A DNA stretch of 64,000 bases from an uncultured Bacteroidales bacterium. GTDB lineage: Bacteria; Bacteroidota; Bacteroidia; Bacteroidales; P3. Below the pieces are notes generated by a model, which worked only from the letters and a program-made list of their open reading frames with translations, was not told where the DNA came from and ran no database searches. The stretch covers positions 1 through 64,000 of the forward strand of contig OMXC01000004.1 in NCBI GenBank assembly GCA_900314925.1, in the 5' to 3' direction. The position numbers and the translations under genes are program-made. Shown here piece by piece: positions 35,354 to 42,781 of this stretch; within the stretch, counting starts at the first letter, position 1, and the number at the start of each line of letters is the position of its first letter.

Positions 35354-37597
35354 ATGGCTAAAAAGAATACAAAACACCCCCACCTCATACGCAACCTCTG
35401 GCTTATCTTCGGAGGGCTGTGGCTGGCGGTGTTCCTGTTCTTCACCCTGCTCTCGCTGGGGTGGCTCGGATTCATGCCCTCATTCGAGGAGCTGGAGAAC
35501 CCCCGCAGCCTGCAGGCCTCGGAGGTGCTGGCCGACGACGGCGAGGTGCTCGGCTTCATAGGGCTGGAGAACCGCTCCAACGTCACCTACGACCAGATAT
35601 CGCCCAACCTCGTCAACGCCCTCGTGGCCACGGAGGATGTACGCTTCTACAAGCATTCGGGCATCGACCCGAGGAGCCTCTTCCGCGTGCTCTTCAAGAC
35701 GGTCATCGGCCGCCAAGGCTCGTCGGGCGGCGGCAGCACCATCACGCAGCAGCTGGCCAAGAACCTCTTCCCTCGCGGACACAAGAGCAAGATAGGCGTG
35801 GTGTTCGTGAAGTTCAAGGAGTGGGTGGTGGCCGTGAAGCTGGAGCACAACTACTCCAAACAGGAGATACTGGCCATGTACTTCAACACCGTGGATTTCG
35901 GCAGCAACGCCTTCGGTGTGAAGACGGCCTCCAAGACCTTCTTCGACAAGACGCCCGCCGAGCTTGACGTCGACGAGGCCGCCATGCTGGTGGGCCTGCT
36001 CAAGGCGCCGACGACCTACAGCCCCATTCTGCACCCCGACAACGCCCTGGCACGCCGCAACACGGTGCTGCACCAGATGAACCGCTACGAATACCTGAGC
36101 GACGAGGACTACGAAGCCTACAAGGCGAAGCCCCTCGACATGAGCCACTACACGCCGCAGAGCCACAACGACGGTCTGGCCACCTACCTGCGCGAATACC
36201 TGCGCAGCTACATGAAGGACTGGTGCGCGCACCACCGCAAGCCCAACGGCGAGCACTACGACGTGCACAAGGACGGCCTGAAGATATACACCACCATAGA
36301 CAGCCGCATGCAGCGCTACGCCGAGCAGGCCGTGCGCGAGCACTTCAGCAAGGAGATACAGCCCGCCTTCGAGCGCGAACTGAAGGCCCGCAAAGGCAAC
36401 CCCTTCTGCGACATCACCAAGGAGCAGCAGAAGAAGTTCCTCGAGCAGGCAATGAGGAACAGCGACCGCTACCGCAACCTCAAGGCCGAGGGCATGAGCC
36501 AAAAAGAGATACGCGCCAACTTCGACGAGAAGGTCAAGATGCGCGTGTTCAGCTGGCAGGGCAACCGCGACACCATGATGTCGCCGTGGGACTCGCTCAT
36601 ATACTACAAGAAGTTCCTCAACGCGGGCCTGATGAGTGTTGAACCCGGCACGGGCTACGTGAAAGCCTACGTGGGCGGCATCAACTACCGCTACTTCAAG
36701 TACGACAACGTGCAGAGCCACCGCCAGGTGGGCTCCACGTTCAAGCCCTTCGTCTACACCATGGCGTTGCAGGACCTCGGCATGTTCCCCTGCACCGAGG
36801 TGCCGAACTCGCAGGTGTGCTTCGAGGTGTGGAACAAGCCCGACTGGTGCCCGAAGAACAGCACACACGAGCGCGAGGACGAGATGGTCACCCTCAAGTG
36901 GGCCTTGGCGCACTCGGTGAACTGGGTGTCGGCCTACCTCATGAAGCAAGGCTCTCCCGAACAGGTGATAGACATTGCCCGCAAGATGGGCGTGCGAAGC
37001 CCGATAGACGCTGTGCCGGCCATCGCCGTAGGTACACCCGAAATCACCGTCTATGAGATGGCTGGCGCCATGGCCACCTTCGCCAACAAGGGGGAATACG
37101 TGGAGCCGATCTTCGTCACCCGCATCGAGGACAGCAAGGGCATGGTGCTTGAGCGCTTCACACCGCACCGCAGCGAGGCCCTGGACGAGACCACGGCCTA
37201 CATGATGATAGAGCTGATGAAGGGCGTGGTGCAGAGCGGCACCGGTGTGCGCCTCAACTACAAGTACCACCTGAACAACTACTCCACCGCCATCGCTGGC
37301 AAGACAGGCACCACGCAGAACAACTCCGACTGCTGGTTTGTGGGCATCACCCCCAAGCTGGCCACGGCTGTATGGACCGGCGGCGAGCTGCGCAGCATAC
37401 ACTTCCGCAACATGACCTACGGCCAGGGTGCAGCCATGGCGCTGCCCATCTTCGGCCTCTACATGGAGAAGATATACAAAGACCGGCAGCTCAACTTCTA
37501 CCGCGGCGACTTCGAGCGCCCGGCGGTGCCGATAGAGATGGACTGCTCCAACTTCCAGCAGGAGATAGAGAACGAGGGCTTCGACTGGGACTTTTAA
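35354..37597 (+). CDS. mrcA: Class A penicillin-binding protein 1A
   Basis: A 747-aa bifunctional peptidoglycan synthase. An N-terminal membrane anchor (LWLIFGGLWLAVFLFFTLL) is followed by the glycosyltransferase domain (ATEDVRFYKHSGIDPRSL, GGGSTITQQLAKNLFPRG). The transpeptidase domain has SxxK in VGSTFKPFVY (Ser about residue 462), SxN in ALAHSVNWVSAY and KTG in AGKTGTTQNNSD. It makes glycan strands and cross-links at the inner membrane. It starts 2 bp after gldH and is followed by rlmN 9 bp downstream. Confidence 0.96.
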   Translation: MAKKNTKHPHLIRNLWLIFGGLWLAVFLFFTLLSLGWLGFMPSFEELENPRSLQASEVLADDGEVLGFIGLENRSNVTYDQISPNLVNALVATEDVRFYKHSGIDPRSLFRVLFKTVIGRQGSSGGGSTITQQLAKNLFPRGHKSKIGVVFVKFKEWVVAVKLEHNYSKQEILAMYFNTVDFGSNAFGVKTASKTFFDKTPAELDVDEAAMLVGLLKAPTTYSPILHPDNALARRNTVLHQMNRYEYLSDEDYEAYKAKPLDMSHYTPQSHNDGLATYLREYLRSYMKDWCAHHRKPNGEHYDVHKDGLKIYTTIDSRMQRYAEQAVREHFSKEIQPAFERELKARKGNPFCDITKEQQKKFLEQAMRNSDRYRNLKAEGMSQKEIRANFDEKVKMRVFSWQGNRDTMMSPWDSLIYYKKFLNAGLMSVEPGTGYVKAYVGGINYRYFKYDNVQSHRQVGSTFKPFVYTMALQDLGMFPCTEVPNSQVCFEVWNKPDWCPKNSTHEREDEMVTLKWALAHSVNWVSAYLMKQGSPEQVIDIARKMGVRSPIDAVPAIAVGTPEITVYEMAGAMATFANKGEYVEPIFVTRIEDSKGMVLERFTPHRSEALDETTAYMMIELMKGVVQSGTGVRLNYKYHLNNYSTAIAGKTGTTQNNSDCWFVGITPKLATAVWTGGELRSIHFRNMTYGQGAAMALPIFGLYMEKIYKDRQLNFYRGDFERPAVPIEMDCSNFQQEIENEGFDWDF

Positions 37598-37606
37598 CAG
37601 CGATGA

Positions 37607-38638
37607 GTGATGAGTGATGAGTTGAGAGTCAACCTACTTGGCAAGACCTTGCCACAGCTGCAGGAGCTCTGCGCCGCCGAGGGTTTCCCACGCTTCACCG
37701 CCAAGCAGCTCTGCGACTGGCTGTACAAGAAGCGCGTGGAGAGCATCGACGCCATGACAAACCTCTCGCTGGCCCAGCGCGCACGCCTCAACGAGATGGC
37801 CTATATAGGCCGCGAGACGCCGGTGCGCTGCCAGGTGAGCCGCGACGGCACCAAGAAGTACCTGTTTCCCGTACTCGACGGGCATTACATCGAGGCGGTA
37901 TGCATCCCCGAAGAGGACCGCGCCACGCTGTGCGTCAGCTGCCAGGTGGGCTGCAAGATGGGGTGCCGCTTCTGCGTCACCGGCCAGCAGGGCTTCCACG
38001 GCAACCTCGGCGCCGGCGACATACTGAACCAGCTCTTCTCCATCCCCGAATACGGCGAGTTGACCAACGTGGTCTTCATGGGAATGGGCGAGCCGATGGA
38101 CAACCTCGACGCCATCCTTGCCGCCACGCAGACCATGACCTCCGACTGGGGTCTCGGCTGGAGCCCCAAGCGCATCACCATCTCCACGGTGGGCATTGTG
38201 CCGGGCCTCAAGCGGTTCCTCGACGAGAGCCAGTGCCACGTGGCCGTAAGCCTCCACAACGCCGTGCCGCAGGAGCGACTGCAGATGATGCCCGTGCAGA
38301 AAGCCTTCCCCCTCAGCGAGGTGCTGGCCCTGCTGCGCCACTACGACTGGAGCGGCCAGCGCCGCCTCTCCTTCGAGTACACCATGTTCCGCGGCATCAA
38401 CGACGACCAGCAGCATGCACAGAAACTCGTTGATGCACTGAAGGGCCTCGACTGCCGCGTCAACCTGATACGCTTCCACGAGTCGCCCGAAGCCCCCTAC
38501 AAGACATCCATGCCGACAGCCATCAAGGCCTTTCAGGACTACCTCAACCGCCACGGCGTGACATGCACCCTCCGCGCCTCGCGCGGACAGGACATCGACG
38601 CCGCCTGCGGCCTGCTGGCAGGGCGCAGCAGAGACTGA
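37607..38638 (+). CDS. rlmN: 23S rRNA/tRNA adenine-C2 methyltransferase RlmN
   Basis: A 343-aa radical-SAM enzyme methylating A2503 of 23S rRNA and A37 of some tRNAs. The cluster motif is CKMGCRFC in VSCQVGCKMGCRFCVTG, and GMGEPMDN and the C-terminal Cys in RASRGQDIDAACG are present. The start is uncertain: GTG at 37,607 or ATG at 37,610, both in a heptameric repeat (gatgagt gatgagt tgagagt) that also offers out-of-frame ATGs at 37,603 and 37,617. The real beginning is probably at 37,610. The gene follows PBP1A closely. Confidence 0.96.
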   Translation: MMSDELRVNLLGKTLPQLQELCAAEGFPRFTAKQLCDWLYKKRVESIDAMTNLSLAQRARLNEMAYIGRETPVRCQVSRDGTKKYLFPVLDGHYIEAVCIPEEDRATLCVSCQVGCKMGCRFCVTGQQGFHGNLGAGDILNQLFSIPEYGELTNVVFMGMGEPMDNLDAILAATQTMTSDWGLGWSPKRITISTVGIVPGLKRFLDESQCHVAVSLHNAVPQERLQMMPVQKAFPLSEVLALLRHYDWSGQRRLSFEYTMFRGINDDQQHAQKLVDALKGLDCRVNLIRFHESPEAPYKTSMPTAIKAFQDYLNRHGVTCTLRASRGQDIDAACGLLAGRSRD

Positions 38639-38686
38639 TTATCAGTACTCCTGCAACTTTTTCCTGACCAATTGGATTATTATTCG

Positions 38687-38694
38687 TATCTTTG
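38687..38694 (+). promoter_or_regulatory. Promoter -7 box for RNA element A
   Basis: TATCTTTG followed by CAC. The upstream context ttggattattattcg equals that at 16,334-16,348. Predicted transcription start about 38,700. Confidence 0.75.
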
Positions 38695-38698
38695 CACC

Positions 38699-38963
38699 GT
38701 CAAACACACTGATGCCCATTCGGGCTTGAGGGTGGGCGACGTGACATACAAGAAGACGTTGTAGACGTTTTATCTGCGGTCGCTGAATCTCGCAAATTCA
38801 CTAATCTTCCGCACGGTAAAGCAGTGCCAACGTCCATGGGAGCGTAATACATTGTCTTGTGTATACGTTCAGCGTGGGCAGCGGCGTTGCTTATCCTCGG
38901 AAGATAGGCAATGCGAGAGCCTCAGCGACGGGATAGGTAACGACATCAACCCGCGCTTTTTTT
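38699..38963 (+). ncRNA. Structured RNA element, copy A (leader or small RNA)
   Basis: GTCGCTGA (38,779-38,786) pairs with TCAGCGAC (38,922-38,929), and TCTCGC (38,788-38,793) with GCGAGA (38,913-38,918), leaving GCC on the 3' side of the loop. Inside, ATCTTCCG (38,804-38,811) pairs with CGGAAGAT (38,898-38,905), and a 13-bp hairpin covers gagcgtaatacat/gtgtatacgttc. GCGTGGG (38,872-38,878) can pair with CCCGCGC (38,950-38,956), directly followed by seven U's (38,957-38,963) and AUGU. This matches copy B near 28.3-28.5 kb helix by helix with compensating changes. It has its own promoter and lies 66 nt before the envelope-protein start codon. I do not recognise a named family. Confidence 0.85.
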
Positions 38964-39029
38964 ATGTTCACAGCGTAATATTTTTAACCATCTAAAAGTT
39001 GCGCCCGACACGAACAAGGGTTACAAAAG

Positions 39030-39806
39030 ATGAAAAAGCTGTATCTTATTGCAGTAACACTCCTCATGGGGGCAGGGACCGTTTTAGCCCAGGACACCAT
39101 TGTGCTCCGCAACGGCGACGAACTCAGAGTCAAGGTAAAGGAAGTGTCTGACACGGAGCTGAAGTACCAAATGTGGAACAACCAGGACGGCCCGATGTAC
39201 ACGAAGAAGGTGACTGACATCTTCATGGTGAAGTACAAAGGCGGACACCGCGAAGTGTACGGCAACACCCAGCCGCAGACCACCGGCACAGCCACCGCGC
39301 AGCAACAGGTGCAGGGCGTCGCCGGCGACCATGTCAACACCGGCTTCATGGAGCATGAGAAGGGCGACCTGCTGCTCAACGGACGCAAGATGAGCGACGG
39401 CCAGATAAAGAACGTGCTTGGCATCGACGGCTACAACACCTACTCATCGGCCAAAGCGCAGCGCAGCGTGGGCAAGACAAATATCGTGTTCGGATGGATA
39501 GAGTTTGGCATTGGAACCGTGTTCAACATTCTCTCCTTGATGAACGACTTCTCACACTCCGAACGTGAGACTTACTTCACAATCGGCACCCTCTTCATTG
39601 TCACCAGCCAGATAGAGCTGCCACTGGGCTATGTACTCAAAGGCGTGGGCACTGGTCGACTCAACTGGCTGGCCGACGACTACAACAGCCGCTCCACCTA
39701 CAGCGACAACCTCTCCCTCGGCTTCACGCCCACACTGGTATGCGCACCCGATGCGGCAGGCAACCGCACCTTCGGACTCGGTGCAGGGCTGTCACTGCAC
39801 TTCTGA
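39030..39806 (+). CDS. Exported envelope protein, unknown function
   Basis: A 258-aa protein. The signal peptide is MKKLYLIAVTLLMGAGTVLA, cut before QDTIVL. Residues 22-75 form a beta-rich domain (IVLRNGDELRVKVKEVSDTE) seen at the start of many Bacteroidota exported proteins. A Thr/Gln-rich linker follows and then a region with two hydrophobic segments (IVFGWIEFGIGTVFNILSLM; TLFIVTSQIELPLGYVLKGV), suggesting membrane association. The family is not recognised. A structured RNA with its own promoter ends 66 nt upstream, so this gene may be controlled by it. A terminator lies after the stop. Confidence 0.75.
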   Translation: MKKLYLIAVTLLMGAGTVLAQDTIVLRNGDELRVKVKEVSDTELKYQMWNNQDGPMYTKKVTDIFMVKYKGGHREVYGNTQPQTTGTATAQQQVQGVAGDHVNTGFMEHEKGDLLLNGRKMSDGQIKNVLGIDGYNTYSSAKAQRSVGKTNIVFGWIEFGIGTVFNILSLMNDFSHSERETYFTIGTLFIVTSQIELPLGYVLKGVGTGRLNWLADDYNSRSTYSDNLSLGFTPTLVCAPDAAGNRTFGLGAGLSLHF

Positions 39807-39824
39807 CAAGTGTTCACTTTGCGG

Positions 39825-39858
39825 AAAAAGGCTCCTTCATCGGGAGCCTTTTCTTTTT
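39825..39858. terminator. Bidirectional terminator
   Basis: aaaaaggctcc-ttcatc-gggagccttttctttt: an 8-bp stem with a T run after it, between convergent genes. The stop codon of the minus-strand gene lies within the hairpin. Confidence 0.85.
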
Positions 39859-40604
39859 ATCGCCAGTATCACCAGCCACCCCAGGGTGACGCCGAGGGCG
39901 TTGGCAATGAGGTCGTTCACGTCGAAGCCGCGGAACGGCAGCAGCCACTGCACCCCTTCGGTGAGCAGCCCCACGGCCACGGCGGCGAGCCACACGAGCC
40001 ACCGCCTGCCGATGACGTCCATCAGGAACAGCGTGCAGGGTATGAAGACACTGGCATGCAGCAGATGGTCGAGGCGCAAGCCGAGGATATAGTTGTCGAG
40101 CGGTATGCCGATGCCGTTGAGCGGAGCCCACATGAGAAAGGCCAACGCGGCGAAATACCAGGGGCGCAGCCTCCCGCGGCCTTGGCGCCCAAAGCATCGT
40201 ATGACGGTATTTCTGACCCTTTTGCGGAGCAGCGAACGGCGGCTTGTACGCCGCCACTCGGGGCTGTCGGCAACCACCGTGCGGCCGTCGCGCCGCGTCA
40301 CCGCCACCAGGCGGGCCACCACGTCATGCCGCGTCACAGTCTCGGTGCCGTAGCAGTTGTCGCCCTGCATGATGCAGGTGTCGCCCTCGAGTCTTACCAG
40401 GCGGTGCACTATGTGGCCTCCGCCGTGGCGGAAAAGGAGCACGTCGCCGACCCGGAGCTCACCGCTCACGGGCTCCAGCGTCAGCACATCCTCCTCGCAC
40501 AGCGTGGGCAGCATGCTGGTGCCGCGCAGCGACATCTTCACGCGCCTCCCTTCGGCGAGCTGCTCCTCGGCGAGGGCAAAGAATATGCTGTTGTTGATGT
40601 TCAT
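39837..40604 (-). CDS. S26-type signal peptidase / VanZ fusion
   Basis: A 255-aa fusion. Residues 1-110 resemble S24/S26 peptidases: GTSMLPTLCEEDVLTLEPV with the nucleophile Ser, GDVLLFRHGGGHIVHRLV with a His in the position used by SipW-type (S26B) enzymes, and MQGDNCYGTETV. Residues 155-250 form a VanZ-like four-helix membrane domain (MWAPLNGIGIPL; NDLIANALGVTLGWLVIL). No precursor is adjacent. It overlaps the HPrK-like gene by 4 bp (ATGA), so the three genes PqqD, kinase and peptidase form an operon. It would cleave an exported peptide or protein; the long frame upstream to 40,892 is a shadow. Confidence 0.8.
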   Translation of the reverse strand: MNINNSIFFALAEEQLAEGRRVKMSLRGTSMLPTLCEEDVLTLEPVSGELRVGDVLLFRHGGGHIVHRLVRLEGDTCIMQGDNCYGTETVTRHDVVARLVAVTRRDGRTVVADSPEWRRTSRRSLLRKRVRNTVIRCFGRQGRGRLRPWYFAALAFLMWAPLNGIGIPLDNYILGLRLDHLLHASVFIPCTLFLMDVIGRRWLVWLAAVAVGLLTEGVQWLLPFRGFDVNDLIANALGVTLGWLVILAIKRKGSR

Positions 40605-41458
40605 GGCTGTGCCGGGAATATTGTGTCGTGACTCAGGCGCGCCGCGTCGGCGTCGGGCAGGCAGCCGAGACGGAAGACGGGCACCCGGCTTACGACCTTG
40701 GAGATAAAGTCCACCGTCATGTCCATGCACCCCTCGTCGTGCGCCAGCACTGGCGGGCACGAAGGCTGCAGGGCCGCGAAGGCCTCCACGACGCCGAGGC
40801 GCTTTATCGTGTTCTCCGGACGCTGCACGATGCGCAGCAACGCCGCCACGGGGTAGCGCTCCTGGCGGAAACAGGGCGTCTTGCCGCTCCACGGCGAGCC
40901 GTAGGCATATATGCCGTCGGCCTCAGCGCGCACTATGGGGCTGTCGTCGTTGAGGAGGAAGGCGCCAGCGATGTTCTCGCGCCACAGCCGCGTGTGTGTG
41001 CTCTTGCCGGTGCCGCTCTCGCCGAGGCAGAGCACCGCCTTGCCGTCGCACACCACCGCCGACGTATGCACAGGCACGGCGCCGCGGTGCAGGGCGGCCA
41101 TGCCGTAGGCCGTCCACAGCACATAGCGCAGCAGCGACTCGTCGGCCACAGCCGTGCACACCACCACGTCGGGCTCGCGGCTGTCGTGGCGCAGCACCAC
41201 GCTGTCGCCCATCACCTGGTAGTGGCAGCCGTCCTCCCCCACCCCGAAGCGGCATTTGGCGCCCGAGACTTCGAGGTCGTAGGAGTAAAGCCAGCGGCAG
41301 GGCGGCAGGGCCACCTGCTCGTCGAGGCGCACCACCATGCCGTCGGCTTCCGTCCGCTGGAAGACAGCCATGCCGGGCAGACGCATGGCCAGCGCCACGC
41401 TGGCGCCGCCTGTCAGCGTCACCCCGATACCGCCTATCGACAACCGGGCCTTCTCCAT
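40601..41458 (-). CDS. HPr kinase-like P-loop protein
   Basis: A 285-aa protein with the HprK/PEPCK-like Walker A GESGTGKST and the following LWRENIAGAFLLNDDSPIV, where Asp residues bind metal. Such proteins sit beside PqqD-like proteins in several peptide-maturation clusters (lasso-peptide kinases are homologues). The N-terminal 120 residues are beta-rich. It is 3 bp after the PqqD gene and overlaps the peptidase gene. The substrate is unknown; phosphorylation of Ser on a peptide or other molecule is inferred from the family. Confidence 0.8.
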   Translation of the reverse strand: MEKARLSIGGIGVTLTGGASVALAMRLPGMAVFQRTEADGMVVRLDEQVALPPCRWLYSYDLEVSGAKCRFGVGEDGCHYQVMGDSVVLRHDSREPDVVVCTAVADESLLRYVLWTAYGMAALHRGAVPVHTSAVVCDGKAVLCLGESGTGKSTHTRLWRENIAGAFLLNDDSPIVRAEADGIYAYGSPWSGKTPCFRQERYPVAALLRIVQRPENTIKRLGVVEAFAALQPSCPPVLAHDEGCMDMTVDFISKVVSRVPVFRLGCLPDADAARLSHDTIFPAQP

Positions 41459-41461
41459 CGT

Positions 41462-41731
41462 TCAGTCTATTATCAAATGCTCACGGCGCATGCTTGCCAC
41501 CAGCTCCTCGGCGTCGGCCATCGCTGTGGCCTCATCCACCTCGTAGCCGTCGGTCAGCACGCGCGCCACGTCGGCCACGGCAAACTCCTTGCCTTTCAGC
41601 TGCTCATACACCAGCATGGCGCTCTCGTTCAGCGCCACCACCTTGGTCATGTCCGCCTCGCCGTCGGCCTGCATGATGACGATGTTCTCGCCGGCCACCG
41701 TGCGCACCTTCTTACGCTCGTCAAATCTCAT
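41462..41731 (-). CDS. PqqD-family peptide-binding protein
   Basis: An 89-aa protein of the PqqD/RRE fold. It has NIVIMQADGEADMTKVVALN, then NESAMLVYEQLKGKEFAVAD and a helical end (MADAEELVASMRREHLIID), matching the pattern VxLNxxAxxxWxxLxG. These proteins bind a leader peptide for a modifying enzyme. It starts the three-gene minus-strand operon. No radical-SAM enzyme, cyclase or precursor peptide is encoded next door. Confidence 0.85.
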   Translation of the reverse strand: MRFDERKKVRTVAGENIVIMQADGEADMTKVVALNESAMLVYEQLKGKEFAVADVARVLTDGYEVDEATAMADAEELVASMRREHLIID

Positions 41732-41835
41732 GGTTCTATTCTGTTATATAATGCCATAACGCAACAACTTCCGTTTTATTATATGACAAACACCACACAA
41801 TGACCGATAACCTGTAAACAATAACCTTTTTTTCG

Positions 41836-41843
41836 TATCTTTG
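41836..41843 (+). promoter_or_regulatory. Promoter -7 box for cutC
   Basis: TATCTTTG, with CACC and the ATG (41,848) directly after. The start codon is 4 nt after the box, so the transcript should be leaderless. Confidence 0.7.
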
Positions 41844-41847
41844 CACC

Positions 41848-42573
41848 ATGATTACCGTTGAGATATGCACCCCGTCGCGGCAGTCGGCCGAGGCCGCCAA
41901 AGCCGGTGGCGCACAGCGCGTTGAGCTCTGCCGCGACCTTGAGGTCGGAGGCCTCACCCCCTCCGCAGAAGACATCGAATACTGCGTCCGCACCCTCGGC
42001 CTGCGCACCCACGTGCTCGTTCGCCCGCGCCCGGGCGACTTCTGCTATAGCGAGGCCGAAGTGGCTGAGATAGAGCGCACCGTCATGCAGTGCAAAGCCC
42101 TTGGCGCCCACGCCGTCGTCGTCGGCTTCCTCACCGCCGACGGACGTGTAGACGTGGCACTTACGCGCCGCATCGCGCAGCTGGCCGCACCCATGGAGGT
42201 CACCTTCCACCGCGCTTTCGACGAAGCCCGCCAAGACCCCCTCGAAGCCCTGCAGGCCGTCGTCGACAGCGGCTGCACACGCCTGCTCACCTCCGGCCAG
42301 GCCCCAACAGCCCCCGAGGGCGCCGCCGTCATCAGACGGCTGGTCGAACATGCCGCCCTACTCACCTCTCAAAACCCACAATCCCACATTCATAGTTCAA
42401 CATTCACCATCCTCGCGGGCGCCGGCATCACCCCCGCCAACGTCCGCCAGCTCATCGATGCCACCGGCGTCGACGAGGTGCACGGCTCCTGCAAGACCAC
42501 CCTCGCCGACGGCACCCTGCAGACCGACGCCGCCCAGGTGCGCCAGCTTATCGCCAACACCCTGTCCCTGTAG
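41848..42573 (+). CDS. cutC: Copper homeostasis protein CutC family
   Basis: A 241-aa TIM-barrel CutC family protein: MITVEICTPSRQSAEAAKAG, RVELCRDLEVGGLTPS, THVLVRPRPGDFCYSEAE, and HRAFDEARQDP. The copper role for bacterial CutC has been questioned, so function is given as family name only. An in-frame segment LLTSQNPQSHIHSSTF (residues about 170-185) interrupts the conserved run before ILAGAGIT and is encoded by simple-sequence DNA (42,361-42,408). It is divergent from the PqqD operon. Confidence 0.93.
   Translation: MITVEICTPSRQSAEAAKAGGAQRVELCRDLEVGGLTPSAEDIEYCVRTLGLRTHVLVRPRPGDFCYSEAEVAEIERTVMQCKALGAHAVVVGFLTADGRVDVALTRRIAQLAAPMEVTFHRAFDEARQDPLEALQAVVDSGCTRLLTSGQAPTAPEGAAVIRRLVEHAALLTSQNPQSHIHSSTFTILAGAGITPANVRQLIDATGVDEVHGSCKTTLADGTLQTDAAQVRQLIANTLSL
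42361..42408. repeat. Simple-sequence insertion within cutC
   Basis: ctctcaaaacccacaatccc and cattcatagttcaacattca: short degenerate units, read in frame, absent from the usual CutC sequence between its alpha/beta units. Confidence 0.6.
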
Positions 42574-42591
42574 CCGTTGCTCAGCCACATC

Positions 42592-42694
42592 GGACCCTCT
42601 TCGGCCCCGCTACGGCCTTCCTACGGCCCTTCTACGGCTTTCCACTGAAGAACGGCCGAAGGGGGTCCGTAGGGGGTCCGTAGGGGCTCCATAC
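42592..42694. repeat. Dispersed inverted repeat, CTACGG family, copy 2
   Basis: ctacggccttcctacggccc on the left, then ttccactgaagaacggccga, with the complementary right arm gggggtccgtaggggctcca. Its core is almost identical to copy 1 at 16,170-16,276. It lies in the gap after cutC. Confidence 0.85.
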
Positions 42695-42752
42695 CAAAAC
42701 ACCCCCTCCGCACCTCCCGAAAAAAATATTTTGCCACGTCACATAAAAGCAT

Positions 42753-42760
42753 TATCTTTG
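42753..42760 (+). promoter_or_regulatory. Promoter (-33 and -7) for the 189-aa protein gene
   Basis: TTTG at 42,730-42,733 and TATCTTTG at 42,753-42,760, 19 nt apart, close to the Bacteroidota consensus. The ATG at 42,782 is 22 nt after the -7 box. Confidence 0.8.
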
Positions 42761-42781
42761 CACCGAGAAACAACAACCAAT

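Noticed and set aside
35480..37402. 640-codon minus-strand frame opposite PBP1A
   Set aside because: Antisense shadow of a gene with all transpeptidase and glycosyltransferase motifs.
38699..38963. tmRNA, RNase P RNA or 6S RNA
   Set aside because: No tRNA-like ends, no conserved P4 or gaggaaagtcc motif, and the second copy upstream of another gene does not fit single-copy housekeeping RNAs.
39837..40892. 351-codon reading of the peptidase-VanZ gene
   Set aside because: The first 96 codons overlap the HPrK-like gene out of frame and look like shadow sequence. The ATG at 40,604 overlaps the kinase stop as ATGA and begins the peptidase domain.
42350..42781. Upstream extension of the 189-aa exported protein
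   Set aside because: The extension covers the end of cutC and the inverted repeat in another frame, and would hide the signal peptide that starts at 42,782.
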